From CAIKZJ01 sp964626015 (GTDB lineage Bacteria; Bacteroidota; Ignavibacteria; Tepidaquicellales; Tepidaquicellaceae), in NCBI GenBank assembly GCA_964626015.1, contig CAZVCC010000011.1, forward strand, positions 1-62,497: a stretch of 62,497 bases of DNA, read 5' to 3'. The stretch's first letter is position 1. The number at the start of each line of letters is the position of its first letter. The notes below the pieces were generated by a model. The model was not told the DNA's origin. It saw only the letters and a program-made list of their open reading frames with translations, and ran no database searches. A program made the position numbers and the translations under genes. Below are positions 43,344-54,700 of the stretch, piece by piece.

Positions 43344-46031
43344 ATGAAAAAACTTATACTAACTATTATTGCTGCGATAGTTATATATTCTGGATTAACA
43401 GCTCAGATAATACCCGAATCAGTAATAAAGAATAAAAACATAACATCAAGCTCAACATTCTTTGAAATTCAATCGGCAATGAACGATTACTTTTCGTCGC
43501 TTAACGTTAAAAACGGGTTCGTTACGGTAAACGGCGAGAAGTCGAAAGTACCGGGCTGGAAAATTTACAAACGCTGGGAATATTACTGGGAAAGCCGTAT
43601 TGACAGAAAGACAGGGAAATTCCCAACCACAAATGCAGTTGAAGAAGTAATAAAACATTACGGCAGTAAAAGTAATTTCAAAGACAATCCCGACTTTTCT
43701 GCAGACTGGGTAAATCTGGGTACGAATTCATCTTCAGGTGGTTATGCCGGAATTGGAAGAGTAAACTGTATTGCTTTCCACCCTTCAGATGCAAACACCT
43801 TCTGGGTTGGAACACCTTCCGGCGGAATATGGAAAACAATAAACGGCGGAGCAAACTGGACGATATTAAACAACTCAATGTCCGTGCTTGGCGTCAGTGA
43901 TATAATAATACCTTCCGATTACGCCACGTCAAACACTATATACATCGCTACAGGCGACAGAGACGTCGGAAGTATGTGGTCATTAAACGGCGGACAGGCT
44001 GCTGATAATAACAGCATCGGTGTTTATAAATCAATTGACGGCGGTTCAACATGGAATGCTACAGGTTTGACTTACACGATAAGTCAGAGGAAACTTGTGT
44101 TCAGATTATTAATCCATCCGGGTAATAACAACATACTTTTTGCATCAACATCTGACGGCATATACAAATCAGACAACGGCGGAACAACATGGACTTTAAA
44201 AACTCCGAATGCCTGTATAGACATGGAATTTAAACCCGGTGACCCGAGTGTTATTTATGCAACAAGCAGTGCTCCTGCGACAACGATGAATATAAGCGCA
44301 AACAACGGCGAAACATGGAATTCATACGAAGTGACCCCTGACGGAAGAAGGGGAGAAATTGCAGTATCGCCGAGCGATGCTAATGTAGTGTATCTATTTG
44401 CAGCGAATGAAGGCGGGGGAGTAGAAGGAGTTTATAAATCAGTAAACAGCGGTGCAAGTTTTACAAAAGTTAATAATAATTCCGTAACACAGCCGGGAAT
44501 GGTTGGATATTATACGGACGGAAGCGGACCGGCAACGGGTCAAGGGTCTTACGATTGGTGCATAGCGGTATCGCCCGTAGATATAAACACAGTATTTATA
44601 GGCGGAATAACAACATGGAAATCAGTTGACGGCGGAGTAAGCTGGACAGCAAATACTTCCTAGACGCCTGACGGTTCATACAACACATCCGGCGCACCCG
44701 TAGTACATGCAGATAAACACGCATTAATATATCAAAGCAACACAGTACTCTTTGAAGGAAATGACGGGGGCGTATACAAGACTTTAAACGGCGGAACGAC
44801 ATGGACTGACCTTTCAAACGGATTTGTAATAAGCCAGCTTTACCGTATCGGAGTATCACAAACCTCGTCAAACCTTGTTCTTGCGGGTCTTCAGGACAAC
44901 GGCTCTAAACTCAGGAATAACACAGCATGGTCGGATGTAACAGGCGGCGACGGAATGGAATGTATAATAGATCATACTAACAGCAACTACATGTATGCAA
45001 CTTATGTAAAAGGTGAAATTTACAGAAATGAAGATGGTTTCTCTACAAGTACAACAACAACAATCTCTGCTAATATTCCGGGCGGTCAGCCTGCAGGTGC
45101 ATGGGTAACTCCTTACGTAATATCACCTAACAACAGTGCAACACTATTTGCAGGATATGACAAAGTCTGGAAAACAGTTGACAGAGGCGATTCATGGACT
45201 TCAGCTTCACAGGTATTAAGTGCTGGTGATAAACTCCGCAGCCTTGCAATCGCACCGTCAAATCCAAACGTGCTTTATGCGGCTGATATGTCCAACATGT
45301 GGAAAACCAATGACGGAGGTGCAACTGCCTGGACGCCTGTAACGCTGCCTTCGACAACAACATCTATTACCTATATTACAGTGAAGCATAACGACCCGAA
45401 TGTAGTTTGGATAACGTATGGAGGTTATGACACAGAAAGAATATTCGAATCAACAAACGGCGGAGCGACATGGACAAACATTTCATCAGGATTGCCGAGC
45501 ATTCCTGCAATGTGCGTTGTTCAGTATAAATCAATCTCAGACAGAAATGTTCTTTACCTTGGTACGGATGCAGGTGTTTACGTAAAAGACGGCGCAAACA
45601 ACTGGACTCAGTTCAGCAACGGACTTCCGAGCACAGTCGTTCCCGAACTTGAAATATACTATAACTCAACAGAAGGCGACAGATTAAGAGCTGCTACATT
45701 CGGCCGCGGACTCTGGGAAACACCTATATCAACAACGGGAATAAGTGTAGTATCAACAGAGCTTCCTATTGATTATTCACTTGGGCAGAACTATCCGAAT
45801 CCGTTCAATCCCGTAACAAAGATAAACTTTCAGATACCGGCAAAAGGAAATGTAACGATGAAGGTTTACAATCAGCTTGGACAGGAAGTAGGAGTGCTGG
45901 TAAATAAAGTAATCGATGCAGGGTATTATTCAGCGGATTTTGATGCTTCAAAGCTTTCAAGCGGAATCTATTTCTACAAACTGACAGCGGGAAGTTTTAC
46001 ACAGAGCAAAAAAATGATGCTTATAAAATGA
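43344..46031 (+). pseudogene. Sialidase-like BNR/T9SS protein interrupted by one in-frame TAG
   Basis: From ATG at 43344 (ribosome site AAGGAG) the frame encodes a signal peptide (about 1-20), a propeptide-like stretch and BNR/sortilin-type units (WKTINGGANW, YKSDNGGTTW). It runs 439 residues to TAG at 44661-44663. The same frame continues as TPDGSYNTSGAPVVHADKHAL with more units (YKTLNGGTTW, WKTVDRGDSW, FESTNGGATW) and a T9SS sorting domain (LGQNYPNPFNP to KKMMLIK) ending 46031. Full length would be 895 codons. No frame shift is needed; one base change (for example TGG or CAG to TAG) explains it. The short product lacks the sorting domain. A start at 44955 would have no signal peptide, so a second real gene is unlikely. 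Confidence 0.8.
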
Positions 46032-46058
46032 GAATCAGAAAAAAATATAACAACAATA

Positions 46059-46085
46059 AATGCCCGGAGTTCCCGGGCATTTTTT
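46059..46085 (+). terminator. Rho-independent terminator
   Basis: The stem AATGCCCGG / CCGGGCATT has loop AGTTC and is followed by TTTTTC, 28 bases after the T9SS reading frame. Its presence shows the full-length gene had its own normal end. Confidence 0.9.
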
Positions 46086-46237
46086 CAGGTAATTATTTAT
46101 CACTAAATTATTACCGGAGTCAGGATAAGTAAAGGATATTTTTATTCGGCTGGATCTGTTGATAAGAGTAAAGGAAATTATAAGACTAATTTAAGACCAA
46201 TTAGAGTGCAAGGAGAGAGCAAGGATGAATCGAGAAT

Positions 46238-47173
46238 TCAGGATTTTATAGCCGATTCTGATATCATATTTTTTACTCCCTCTTCAGGTGAAATTGCTGA
46301 AATACCGAATCTTTTTTCAAATTTAGTACTGTCGAATATGTAATCCTGATTATACTGATACATCATTTCGGGGAATTCTTTCAGTGCCGGAACGAATAAA
46401 CCCAACAGACTAACCATCCATACAGGAAATTTCTGAATCTTAGGTTCGCAGTTCAACTCTTCAGCTATAAGTTTTATCCATCCGAGACCTGTCAAATTTT
46501 CCTTTGTAGTCGGTACATGCCAGATTTGATTGTATGCATCGGATGTGTTGCCGAGTAAGGCAACTGCTTTTGCAGCGTCGGGTGTATAAGTGTAGGTATG
46601 AATGCAATCAGGGTTACCGAAGACCTGTGCCTTTTTACCTTTGACTAAATTGTCGGCTACCATGATTTTTAACGCACTACTTTTATTTTCCGGTCCATAA
46701 AAATCGGCAGCTCTTGCGATTAAAGCAGTGAGGTTTGTTTTTCCGATTTCGTTCATAATTAATTCGTGAATCTTAGCCCTTACTTCACCTTTTTTGCTTG
46801 GAGGGTTAATTGGCGATTCTTCATTCATAAACGGTACGGCATTTTTATCATACATATACACATTGTCAAAAAAAACGAGTTTAGCCTCGTGATTTTTACA
46901 AGATTTTATGACTTCTTTTATGAACGGTACCCATATATTTTGCCAGACTTTTAGTTTGTATTCAAATCCAATTGTAACATAAACCACACTGCTTCCTTCG
47001 ATAGATTTTTCTATTCCCGCGAGGTCAAAGACATCGAGCGGGTAAAGCAGGTCAGTGTCGTTTATTTTTTGAGGATTCCGGGAGATTAGTCGAATATCGC
47101 AATCGTAGTTTTTCAATTCACGTGCGAGCGGCTTGCCTATTGCACCTCCAGAGCCTAATATTGTTTGAAGCAT
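46238..47173 (-). CDS. NAD(P)-dependent epimerase/dehydratase-family protein
   Basis: The 311-residue extended SDR protein has an N-terminal nucleotide-binding motif GSGGAIGKPLA (residues 7-17), FFDNVYMYDK near 100 and ARAADFYGPEN near 155. The usual catalytic YxxxK is altered: the segment after the Tyr reads VYMYDKN, and a clear SxnYxxxK is not seen, so it may be a binding or atypical member. Homologues are often annotated NAD-dependent epimerase. Substrate unknown. It is a single minus-strand gene between two convergent or unrelated units; no operon partner. Confidence 0.78.
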   Translation of the reverse strand: MLQTILGSGGAIGKPLARELKNYDCDIRLISRNPQKINDTDLLYPLDVFDLAGIEKSIEGSSVVYVTIGFEYKLKVWQNIWVPFIKEVIKSCKNHEAKLVFFDNVYMYDKNAVPFMNEESPINPPSKKGEVRAKIHELIMNEIGKTNLTALIARAADFYGPENKSSALKIMVADNLVKGKKAQVFGNPDCIHTYTYTPDAAKAVALLGNTSDAYNQIWHVPTTKENLTGLGWIKLIAEELNCEPKIQKFPVWMVSLLGLFVPALKEFPEMMYQYNQDYIFDSTKFEKRFGISAISPEEGVKNMISESAIKS

Positions 47174-47598
47174 GTTGTTTTTTGAAATTTAATTGTATGA
47201 TGACACAAATTTATGTTCTCTTTTTATATTTTTCAATCTAAAATGTAAAAGAGTTGTGAATCGTGTATTGGATTTTATTGTTTTTCTCCATTGATAATTT
47301 TTTGGAAGGCAGAGATACTATAATGGAATTGTTTTAACGAATGTGCTGAATTTCCATCACGTTCAATTGACGGTTTGGAGTAAATTAAATAAATATTGTA
47401 ACTACCAAACCGTTGGATAAAATTGACGGTAATTATAAGTTCATTATCTGAAAATGAGGACTAACCTTTTCCCTCAACCTGGAAGGTTGAGTTACCTTAA
47501 AAGATAAGATTTTTTATGACGGAATCCGCTCGTTAATCTCCTCAAAAGAACGCCGCGGTGATAAGGGTATAACAAGAACGAAGAAAATATTAGGACTA
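47174..47598. other. Intergenic region with two inverted repeats
   Basis: No gene is recognised in this 425 bp. It holds a 9-bp inverted repeat ACGGTTTGG / CCAAACCGT (47370-47378 and 47405-47413) with an AT-rich 26-base middle. AATTGACGGT is repeated directly at 47365 and 47421. A stem CTCAACC / GGTTGAG (47473-47491, loop TGGAA) follows. The last may be a terminator or a REP-like element; no T-run follows. Confidence 0.6.
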
Positions 47599-48948
47599 TT
47601 AAAGTATTTCCTGTTCTACTGCTTCGAGTGCGTCTTTTCCCGAAATGTTTTTCTTCTTTTTATCGAGTGCGTCTGTGATTTTACCGTAAATCAACAGAGC
47701 AATAGCCGCAACCACACCAATAGCAGCGAAATAAAACCAGATATAATATGCTTTATTGTAAGCAGTTGCAAGAAGTTCAGGAGCGACTGTGCTCGGGTCG
47801 GGACAGTATGCAGTTAACAGATAACCGGATATTCCAAATCCCAAGAGCGAAGACAAGAATGAATGGAGATGAGAGAAGCCGAGATATAATCCCTCTTCTC
47901 CTTTCGGCGCCTGCAATGAAAAATATTCAAGGTAACGCGGAGAGATGAAACATTCAGCAAGTCCCTGAAAAACAATGCCGACGATAAGCATAACAGTTAT
48001 CGGATGTGCAGTGAATACACCAAAGAAAGAAACTGACGTTCCCGTGTATGTTTCAAGTAAATAGCTGGAAGCCATAGCAAGAGCTGAAAGCGGCATCAGA
48101 AACATACCCACTGACATAGAATAAACTGCTTTAACTTTCCTCATCAGGTTTGTGATGAAATAAACTGAAACTACTACCACGAACGGATTGACGTTTGCTA
48201 TCCATTCGGGGGATGCAGCCTTACCGACTGTTCTAAGGATATACTTCGGCATGGTAGCATATAGCTGATGCTGAATTATCCAGAAACCCGTTACAATAAG
48301 TATTAAAATTATTAATCTTTTGTTTACTACGATTCTTAGAAAGCTGTCCCAAACTTCTTTCAGTTTTTTACCTTCGCCTGATATATCCGCATTCTTGTAA
48401 AGAAGAAATACAACAATGAGAGCAATCAGTGTCATAAGTCCTGCATAGAGATTTACGTACACAAGCCCGAGTTCCAGCCTGAGGGGGTATGCGAATGTTT
48501 TGCCAAGAAAGGCACCGACATTAACCATTCCGTAGAATATAGAAAACCCTTTTGCCCGGTTTTCTTCTGTTGTAGTCTTTGCAATTGTACCTGTAATGAC
48601 TGATTTAATGAAAGACCCGCCAAACATAACAATAGCAAGAGCCGGCAGAACCATTACTTTAAAAGGAAAAAGTCCAAGAGCCGTATATCCGATGGTTAAA
48701 AGTGCAAATGCAAGAATTATTGATTTCCTGAATCCAATCTTATCTGCATAAGCACCAGCAAAAGGAGGCAGAAAATAAAGACCAGCTGAAAATACACCGC
48801 CTATCCATGCAGCCCAGATGTCGTCATATCCCACAACTGTTGTAAGGTACAAAGTGATTGCAATAAAAAATCCATAATATGCCGCTCTTTCAAACAGTTC
48901 GACTGTATTCGCGACCCAGAACTCTCTTGAATATTTTACTTTCGCCAT
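47599..48948 (-). CDS. Major facilitator superfamily transporter, POT/PTR-like
   Basis: The 449-residue protein has about 12 membrane helices. The first helix carries VELFERAAYYGFFIAITLYL, close to the E-x-x-E-R-x-x-Y-Y-G pattern of proton-coupled peptide transporters, and ADKIGFRKS matches the MFS loop 2-3 motif (D-x-x-G-x-R-x). A polar C-terminal tail of about 25 residues is cytoplasmic. Substrate is not settled: peptides are suggested by the helix 1 motif, but the remainder is diverged. Monocistronic; divergent from the alkD-like gene 117 bases away. Confidence 0.82.
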   Translation of the reverse strand: MAKVKYSREFWVANTVELFERAAYYGFFIAITLYLTTVVGYDDIWAAWIGGVFSAGLYFLPPFAGAYADKIGFRKSIILAFALLTIGYTALGLFPFKVMVLPALAIVMFGGSFIKSVITGTIAKTTTEENRAKGFSIFYGMVNVGAFLGKTFAYPLRLELGLVYVNLYAGLMTLIALIVVFLLYKNADISGEGKKLKEVWDSFLRIVVNKRLIILILIVTGFWIIQHQLYATMPKYILRTVGKAASPEWIANVNPFVVVVSVYFITNLMRKVKAVYSMSVGMFLMPLSALAMASSYLLETYTGTSVSFFGVFTAHPITVMLIVGIVFQGLAECFISPRYLEYFSLQAPKGEEGLYLGFSHLHSFLSSLLGFGISGYLLTAYCPDPSTVAPELLATAYNKAYYIWFYFAAIGVVAAIALLIYGKITDALDKKKKNISGKDALEAVEQEIL

Positions 48949-49065
48949 TAATTAAGTTTAGTTGTACTAATATAACAAGTTTTACATAAAAAGCGTATTG
49001 AATTAAGACAACGAAATTGCTTTATGAATTTACTATTTTACTTAATAAGTTTATTTACAGAGCGA

Positions 49066-49764
49066 ATGGATGATTTAAATATTATTCTTAGTAAAATAAA
49101 AGCAAACGGAAATCCTTCAAACCTAATAGGAATGCAGCGTTTCGGAATCCGTTTCGAAGAAGCTTTCGGATGCAGCATCCCGTTCCTCAGAAACCTTGCT
49201 AAAAGCTATAAGAATAATCATGAACTCGCGTATAAACTGTGGGAGACGGGCATACACGAAGCCCGTATAGTTGCTTTCCTTATCGAAAACCCGGAGATAG
49301 TCACAAAGAGTCAGATGGAAAAATGGCTTAAGGACGTTAGATCATGGGATATCTGCGACGGTCTTTGCAGTAATCTGTTCAGAAAAACGAAGTACGCTTT
49401 CGATAAAGCAATCGAATGGTCTTACAGAAAAATGGAGTTTGAAAAACGTGCAGGATTTGTTATGATGGCAGTAATGGCAGTACATGACAGGACTCTCTCA
49501 ACGAGCGAATTTGATTTATTCCTGCAAAGAATAAAAGACGAATCCTACGATGAAAGGAACTTTGTGAAGAAGGCTGTAAACTGGGCGCTGAGGCAGATAG
49601 GAAAGAGGGATTATGAACTTTATGATAAAGCAAAAGCCTGTGCTAAAGAGATAAAAATGCTTGATTCGAAGTCTGCGAGATGGATAGCTACCGATGCATT
49701 GCGAGAATTTCGAACAGAGACGACTATGAAAGTTCTTGCAAGAAGAATGTTTAAGCAAATGTAA
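49066..49764 (+). CDS. DNA alkylation repair protein, AlkD/HEAT-like family
   Basis: The 232-residue all-helical HEAT-like protein has IGMQRFGIRFEEAFGCSIPFLRNLAK and the conserved VRSWDICDGLCSNLF segment, then FVKKAVNWALRQIGKR. AlkD proteins remove bulky alkyl bases (N3 and N7 adducts) without base flipping. Start ATG 49066 is preferred to ATG 49024, whose extra 14 residues (MNLLFYLISLFTER) are hydrophobic and unlike the family. The potassium-channel gene follows 7 bases later, so the two are co-transcribed, an unusual pairing without known functional link. Confidence 0.82.
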   Translation: MDDLNIILSKIKANGNPSNLIGMQRFGIRFEEAFGCSIPFLRNLAKSYKNNHELAYKLWETGIHEARIVAFLIENPEIVTKSQMEKWLKDVRSWDICDGLCSNLFRKTKYAFDKAIEWSYRKMEFEKRAGFVMMAVMAVHDRTLSTSEFDLFLQRIKDESYDERNFVKKAVNWALRQIGKRDYELYDKAKACAKEIKMLDSKSARWIATDALREFRTETTMKVLARRMFKQM

Positions 49765-49771
49765 AAGAAAA

Positions 49772-50458
49772 ATGAATAAATTTCTAAACAGGTTTGTTAA
49801 TTTTTGGAATTCCGAAATCAGTCTCACGGTTTTCCTGATATCGATTATACTTTTTAACTTTTTGATTATTCCGATATCGCACAAATTTGATTCGGGGTCA
49901 ATAATAGAAAAATCTCTTTATTTGTTTATCATAATTTCCGGTGCATCGGCTTTGACTGAAAACAAAGTATTCAAATTTCTAGTAACCGCATTTTCAGTAA
50001 TAGCTTTCGGAGTATGGCTTTTCAACAGAAATCATAATATTCACCTTCTTAATATAGTTGATGCTTCATCTCAGATGTTATTTTTCCTAATACTCCTGAT
50101 ACTGATTTTGATTAGAGTGTTTAAAGGAGGAATATTTACGATTGAAAGATTGGGAGGTTCAATCGCGGGATTTCTGCTGACAGCAAACGTTTTCACGGCT
50201 GCTTATCTGATGATGAGTCTGATTTACGGAGAAGGTGTCTTTAATACCGGGAATATAAACATAGCGAGCTTGAACCATTTCAGTTTTATTACAATAACAA
50301 CTGTCGGATACGGTGATATAACTCCCGTACACCCTTTTGTTCGTTCTTTGAGCAACCTCGAGGCAGTAATAGGTCAGCTTTATCCTGCGGTACTTATTGC
50401 AAGACTGATATCACTGAAACCTCAAAGAAAGCAGAATGATAAAAATATAAATATGTAA
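49772..50458 (+). CDS. Voltage-gated-like potassium channel subunit
   Basis: The 228-residue membrane protein has about six helices and a pore loop with selectivity filter TVGYGD before the last helix, diagnostic of potassium channels. No RCK/KTN or cyclic-nucleotide domain follows; the C-terminus is a short basic tail. A regular S4 row of arginines is not obvious (one VFKGG after helix 4), so voltage gating is doubtful. ATG 49772 gives the start MNKFLNRFVNFWN; an upstream ATG at 49736 would overlap the preceding gene. It is probably a simple K+ leak or regulated channel. Confidence 0.85.
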   Translation: MNKFLNRFVNFWNSEISLTVFLISIILFNFLIIPISHKFDSGSIIEKSLYLFIIISGASALTENKVFKFLVTAFSVIAFGVWLFNRNHNIHLLNIVDASSQMLFFLILLILILIRVFKGGIFTIERLGGSIAGFLLTANVFTAAYLMMSLIYGEGVFNTGNINIASLNHFSFITITTVGYGDITPVHPFVRSLSNLEAVIGQLYPAVLIARLISLKPQRKQNDKNINM

Positions 50459-50549
50459 TGATATTTTATACAATTGAATTATATTCAATATTTCTATAAG
50501 TTTGATAAAATAATGTTATTTCCCTATTAAACAATAATTAGGAGCAAAA

Positions 50550-51716
50550 ATGATTTCAAGGATTTCCTTTTTTCTTTTGTTGTTAACAGCCATTCTAATT
50601 TCTTCCTGCGGGAAAAAGGAGGTTCCGGCACCGGTACCTCCAGAAATTAAATTCATTACGTCTATAGAAAAAGATGTTCCTGTTAAACAGGAATGGGTAG
50701 GACAAACGCTTGGTGCGGAGGACATTGAAGTACGTGCACGGGTTGACGGTTTTATAACCGGCATATATTTTACGGAAGGCACTCAGGTTTCGCAGGGTAC
50801 GCTGCTGTACACAATCGATACACCAGACCTGCGGCAAAGAGTTGCTGAAGCGGAGGGTAATCTTACAGCAGCGCAAACGATGCTTGTTCAGGCTGAATCA
50901 GACGTTTTGCGTTATACACCACTTGCGGAAAAAGGTGCTGTAAGCGCCAGACAGCTTGAAATAGCAGTGGCAACAAGAGACGCACGTCTCGGGGATGTTG
51001 AATCTGCCGAAGCCTCTTTGAAGCTTGCGAAGATTAATCTCGGTTATTCAAGCATAACGGCGCCAATTTCAGGAATAATCGGCATTACGAATTTTAAAAT
51101 AGGTGATTACGTCAGCAAACTTGCTACAGGACCGCTGAATACCGTATCGAACGTTGACCCGATTCTCGTCAGGTTTTCAATCAGTGAGCAGGAGTATCTT
51201 GCACTTGTGAAAAGATACATGGAAAAGGCAAAGAATCCCAGTATCAGCAGAGAGGAGTCCAAATCGATTCTTGAGATGATTCTGGCTGATGGTTCGACTT
51301 ATAATTATACAGGTACGATAAATGTTTTACAAAGACAGATTGATCCTTCAACGGGAACGCTGATGCTGCAGGGGACTTTCCCAAATCCCGAAAAAGTTTT
51401 AAGACCCGGCCAGTATGCAAAGATAAGAACCATAGTAAGCGTGCTGAAGAATGCAGTAGTTATTCCAACTAAGTGTATTTTTGAGCTTCAGGGTATGAAT
51501 CAGGCTTATGTGGTTAATGCACAGGGTTTAACCGAAATCAGAACATTGAAAATTATTACAAAGATTGGACAGCTGGCTGTAATTGAGTCCGGTATAAAAG
51601 TAAACGAAAAAGTTATTTCTGAGGGTATTTTGAAAGTCAAACCCGGCATACCAGTTAAGCCACTTGATGCAAACACAGAGCTCGATTCTTTAATCATGAA
51701 GGAAGGGCTTAAATAA
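50550..51716 (+). CDS. RND efflux periplasmic adaptor lipoprotein (AcrA/MexA type)
   Basis: The 388-residue lipoprotein has lipobox ISSC (Cys20). A barrel-sandwich half follows (VRARVDGFITGIYFTEGTQV), then a coiled-coil hairpin (about 95-160), the second half (ITAPISGIIGITNFKIGDYV) and a membrane-proximal domain. The adaptor joins the inner-membrane pump to the outer-membrane channel. An AGGAG ribosome site lies just before ATG. It is the first gene of a full tripartite operon: its stop codon overlaps the permease start by one base (TAATG). Substrates of this HAE1-type pump cannot be read from sequence. Confidence 0.93.
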   Translation: MISRISFFLLLLTAILISSCGKKEVPAPVPPEIKFITSIEKDVPVKQEWVGQTLGAEDIEVRARVDGFITGIYFTEGTQVSQGTLLYTIDTPDLRQRVAEAEGNLTAAQTMLVQAESDVLRYTPLAEKGAVSARQLEIAVATRDARLGDVESAEASLKLAKINLGYSSITAPISGIIGITNFKIGDYVSKLATGPLNTVSNVDPILVRFSISEQEYLALVKRYMEKAKNPSISREESKSILEMILADGSTYNYTGTINVLQRQIDPSTGTLMLQGTFPNPEKVLRPGQYAKIRTIVSVLKNAVVIPTKCIFELQGMNQAYVVNAQGLTEIRTLKIITKIGQLAVIESGIKVNEKVISEGILKVKPGIPVKPLDANTELDSLIMKEGLK

Positions 51717-54700
51717 TGTCAAAATTTTTTGTTAACCGACCTATTGTAGCTATGGTTATTTCCATAGTTCTTGTGCTCGTGGGAATAATCGTTATGAAAA
51801 GTCTGCCGATTTCACAATATCCGGACATAGTACCGCCGAACATAAACGTTTCTACAACTTATACAGGCGCTTCATCTGTTGATATAGAACAGTCAGTTGC
51901 AACTCCGCTTGAGCAGCAGATAAACGGTGTAGAGAACATGATTTACCTGAAGTCGATAAATGCCGGCGACGGTACAATGACTCTACAGGTTACGTTTGAT
52001 GTCGGTTCTGACCTTGATAATTCAAACGTTCTTACGCAGAACCGCGTATCGCAGGCAACATCATTCCTGCCGAATTCAGTGAAACAATACGGCGTAGTTG
52101 TAAAGAAATCTCTCGTGTTTCCTCTCTTGCTGTTTTCCTTGACTTCAAAGGAAGGAACATACGATAATGCATTTCTCTCAAACTATGCAGCAATAAATAT
52201 AATCGATGAGCTAAGCCGTACGAACGGAGTTGGCGATGTTCGTGTATTCGGAGGGAGTGACTATTCGATGAGAATATGGCTTAAACCCGATATGCTCGGA
52301 AAGATGGGTATCACTATAACCGATATTGCAAATGCCATTCAGGAGCAGAATGTAATTTCACCTGCAGGGCAGATTGGTGCAGCACCCGCACCTCCGGGAA
52401 CAGATTTTACTTATACAGTAAGGACTAAAGGAAGGCTTTTGAACGAAGAAGAATTTGGGAAAATAATTATTAAAACTCATCCTGACGGTTCCCAGCTTTT
52501 TCTGAAGGATATAGCACGCATTGAGCTTGGTTCTTTAATTTACAGCATGCAGGGAAGGAACAACGGAAACAATGCCGCTGTTATTGCTGTGTATCAGCTT
52601 CCCGGCTCGAATGCACTGCAGGTTGCCGAAGATGTGAAAAAGGTTGTGGAAGAAGCTGCGAAAATTTTTCCTCCCGGTTTAGAATACGATGTTTCGCTCG
52701 ACACAACCCTGCCAGTTGAAGAAAGTATAACGGAAATAGTTCATACGCTTTTTGAGGCTGTTCTTCTTGTTATTTTAGTCGTGTTTGTGTTTTTACAGAA
52801 CTGGAGAGCAACCCTTATTCCGTTAATCACAGTTCCTGTTTCACTCGTGGCAACTTTTATAATGTTTCCTTTGCTGGGATTTTCAATTAATACTCTTTCA
52901 TTGCTTGGGATGGTGCTTGCGATTGGTATTGTCGTTGATGACGCTATAGTCGTAGTTGAAGCGGTTATGCACCACATCGAGCAGGGATTATCTCCGAAAG
53001 AGGCTACGCTCAAAGCAATGTCGGAAGTAACGAGTCCGGTTATTGCAATTGCTCTTATTCTTGCTGCTGTGTTTATTCCTGTTGCATTCATGGGAGGAAT
53101 TACAGGAAGCCTCTATCAGCAGTTTGCTGTAACAATAGCAATCTCAGTTCTGTTCTCAGCATTCAACGCTCTGACTCTCAGTCCGGCTCTTGCTGCAATG
53201 CTTCTGAAACCCAAAGGAGGGAAGAAATCGCCGCTTGATAAATTCTATATGTGGTTCAATAAAAGGTTTAGCAGCTTTACGAACGGTTATATGTCGCTGA
53301 CAGCAGTACTCGTAAGAAAAACAATCCGTTCCGTTTTATTCATAGGTATTATAATTGTTCTTCTTCTTGTTTTGTTCAAAGCGGTACCCACAGGATTTGT
53401 TCCTGAGGAAGATAACGGTTATTTTATGGCAAGCGTGATTCTTCCCGATGCAAGCTCAATTCAGAGAACTGATGAAGTCTGCAAAAAGGTTGAAAAGATT
53501 TTTGCTGAAACACAAGTTATTGATAATTATACAACGATTGTCGGGTACAATTTTATATCAGGCGTAACGGGCAGCAATGTAGGCGGATTTTTTGTAGCGA
53601 TGAAGCCTTGGAGCGAAAGAACCGGCAGCGGTGAGACTTCTTTTGAAATAATTCAAATGCTTAATAAACGGCTTGCAAATGAGATTCCCGAGGCGGTGGC
53701 GTTCGTTTTTGGTCCTCCCGCTATTCAGGGACTCGGAACGGGTTCTGGGTTCTCTTTTATGCTTCAAGACAAGAGCGGAAATACTCCTGAAGAACTATTT
53801 ATGATGACGCAGAAGTTTATGGCTGCTGCAAAACAAAGACCTGAGATTGGTTCGATTACTTCTTTCTACCGTTCAAACGTTCCGCAGATATATGCAGATA
53901 TTAATCTTGATAAAGTACTGAAACAGGGGATTGATATTGGGTCTGTCAATCAAACGCTCGGCACTTTTCTCGGCTCGAGTTACATTAATGATTTTAACAA
54001 GTTCGGAAGGGTCTATCGTGTTTATCTTTCAACTGAAGGAGAATACAGGGATGCTTTAAGCGATTTCGGTCAGTTCTTCGTTAAAAACAATAAAGGCGAT
54101 ATGGTACCGCTTAGTTCAATTGTTTCAATTAAAAATGTTACCGGTCCCGATTTTACGAACAGGTTTAATCTTTACAGAAGCGCTCAAATGACGGGTGTTC
54201 CGGGGGATGGGTATTCTTCGGGAGAATGTCTGAATGCTCTAAAGGAAGTTGCTGCGCAAGTCCTGCCGACAGGATGGGGCTATGACTGGTCTGATATGTC
54301 TTATCAGGAAGAAAAAGCTGCTGGTACGGGTGCGACTGTTTTCGTACTTGCTCTTGTGCTTGTATTTCTGATACTTGCTGCTCAGTATGAAAGCTGGTCG
54401 CTACCAATGAGTGTACTGCTCGGTACACCGTTTGCAATTTTTGGAGCTATGCTCGGACTGTGGATTTCAAGATTCTTTAGTGAATCGTACGTAAATAATA
54501 TATATGCACAAATAGGTTTTGTGACCCTAATCGGTCTTGCGGCAAAAAATGCTATTCTTATCGTAGAGTTTGCAAAAGAAAGAAGAGAAAAAGGTGAGCC
54601 GATTATTCAATCTGCTCTCGAAGCAGCACAGCTAAGGCTGCGTCCGATTTTAATGACATCATTTGCATTTATACTTGGTGTCGTGCCTCTCGTCCGAGCT

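Noticed and set aside
44955..46031. Separate T9SS gene starting at 44955
   Set aside because: No signal peptide, no ribosome site, and the reading frame is continuous upstream through 44664 with BNR units; better read as the second half of the interrupted gene.
47174..47598. tRNA or small RNA in the gap before the MFS gene
   Set aside because: No cloverleaf or GTTCGAA-type T-loop; only short inverted repeats with AT-rich loops.
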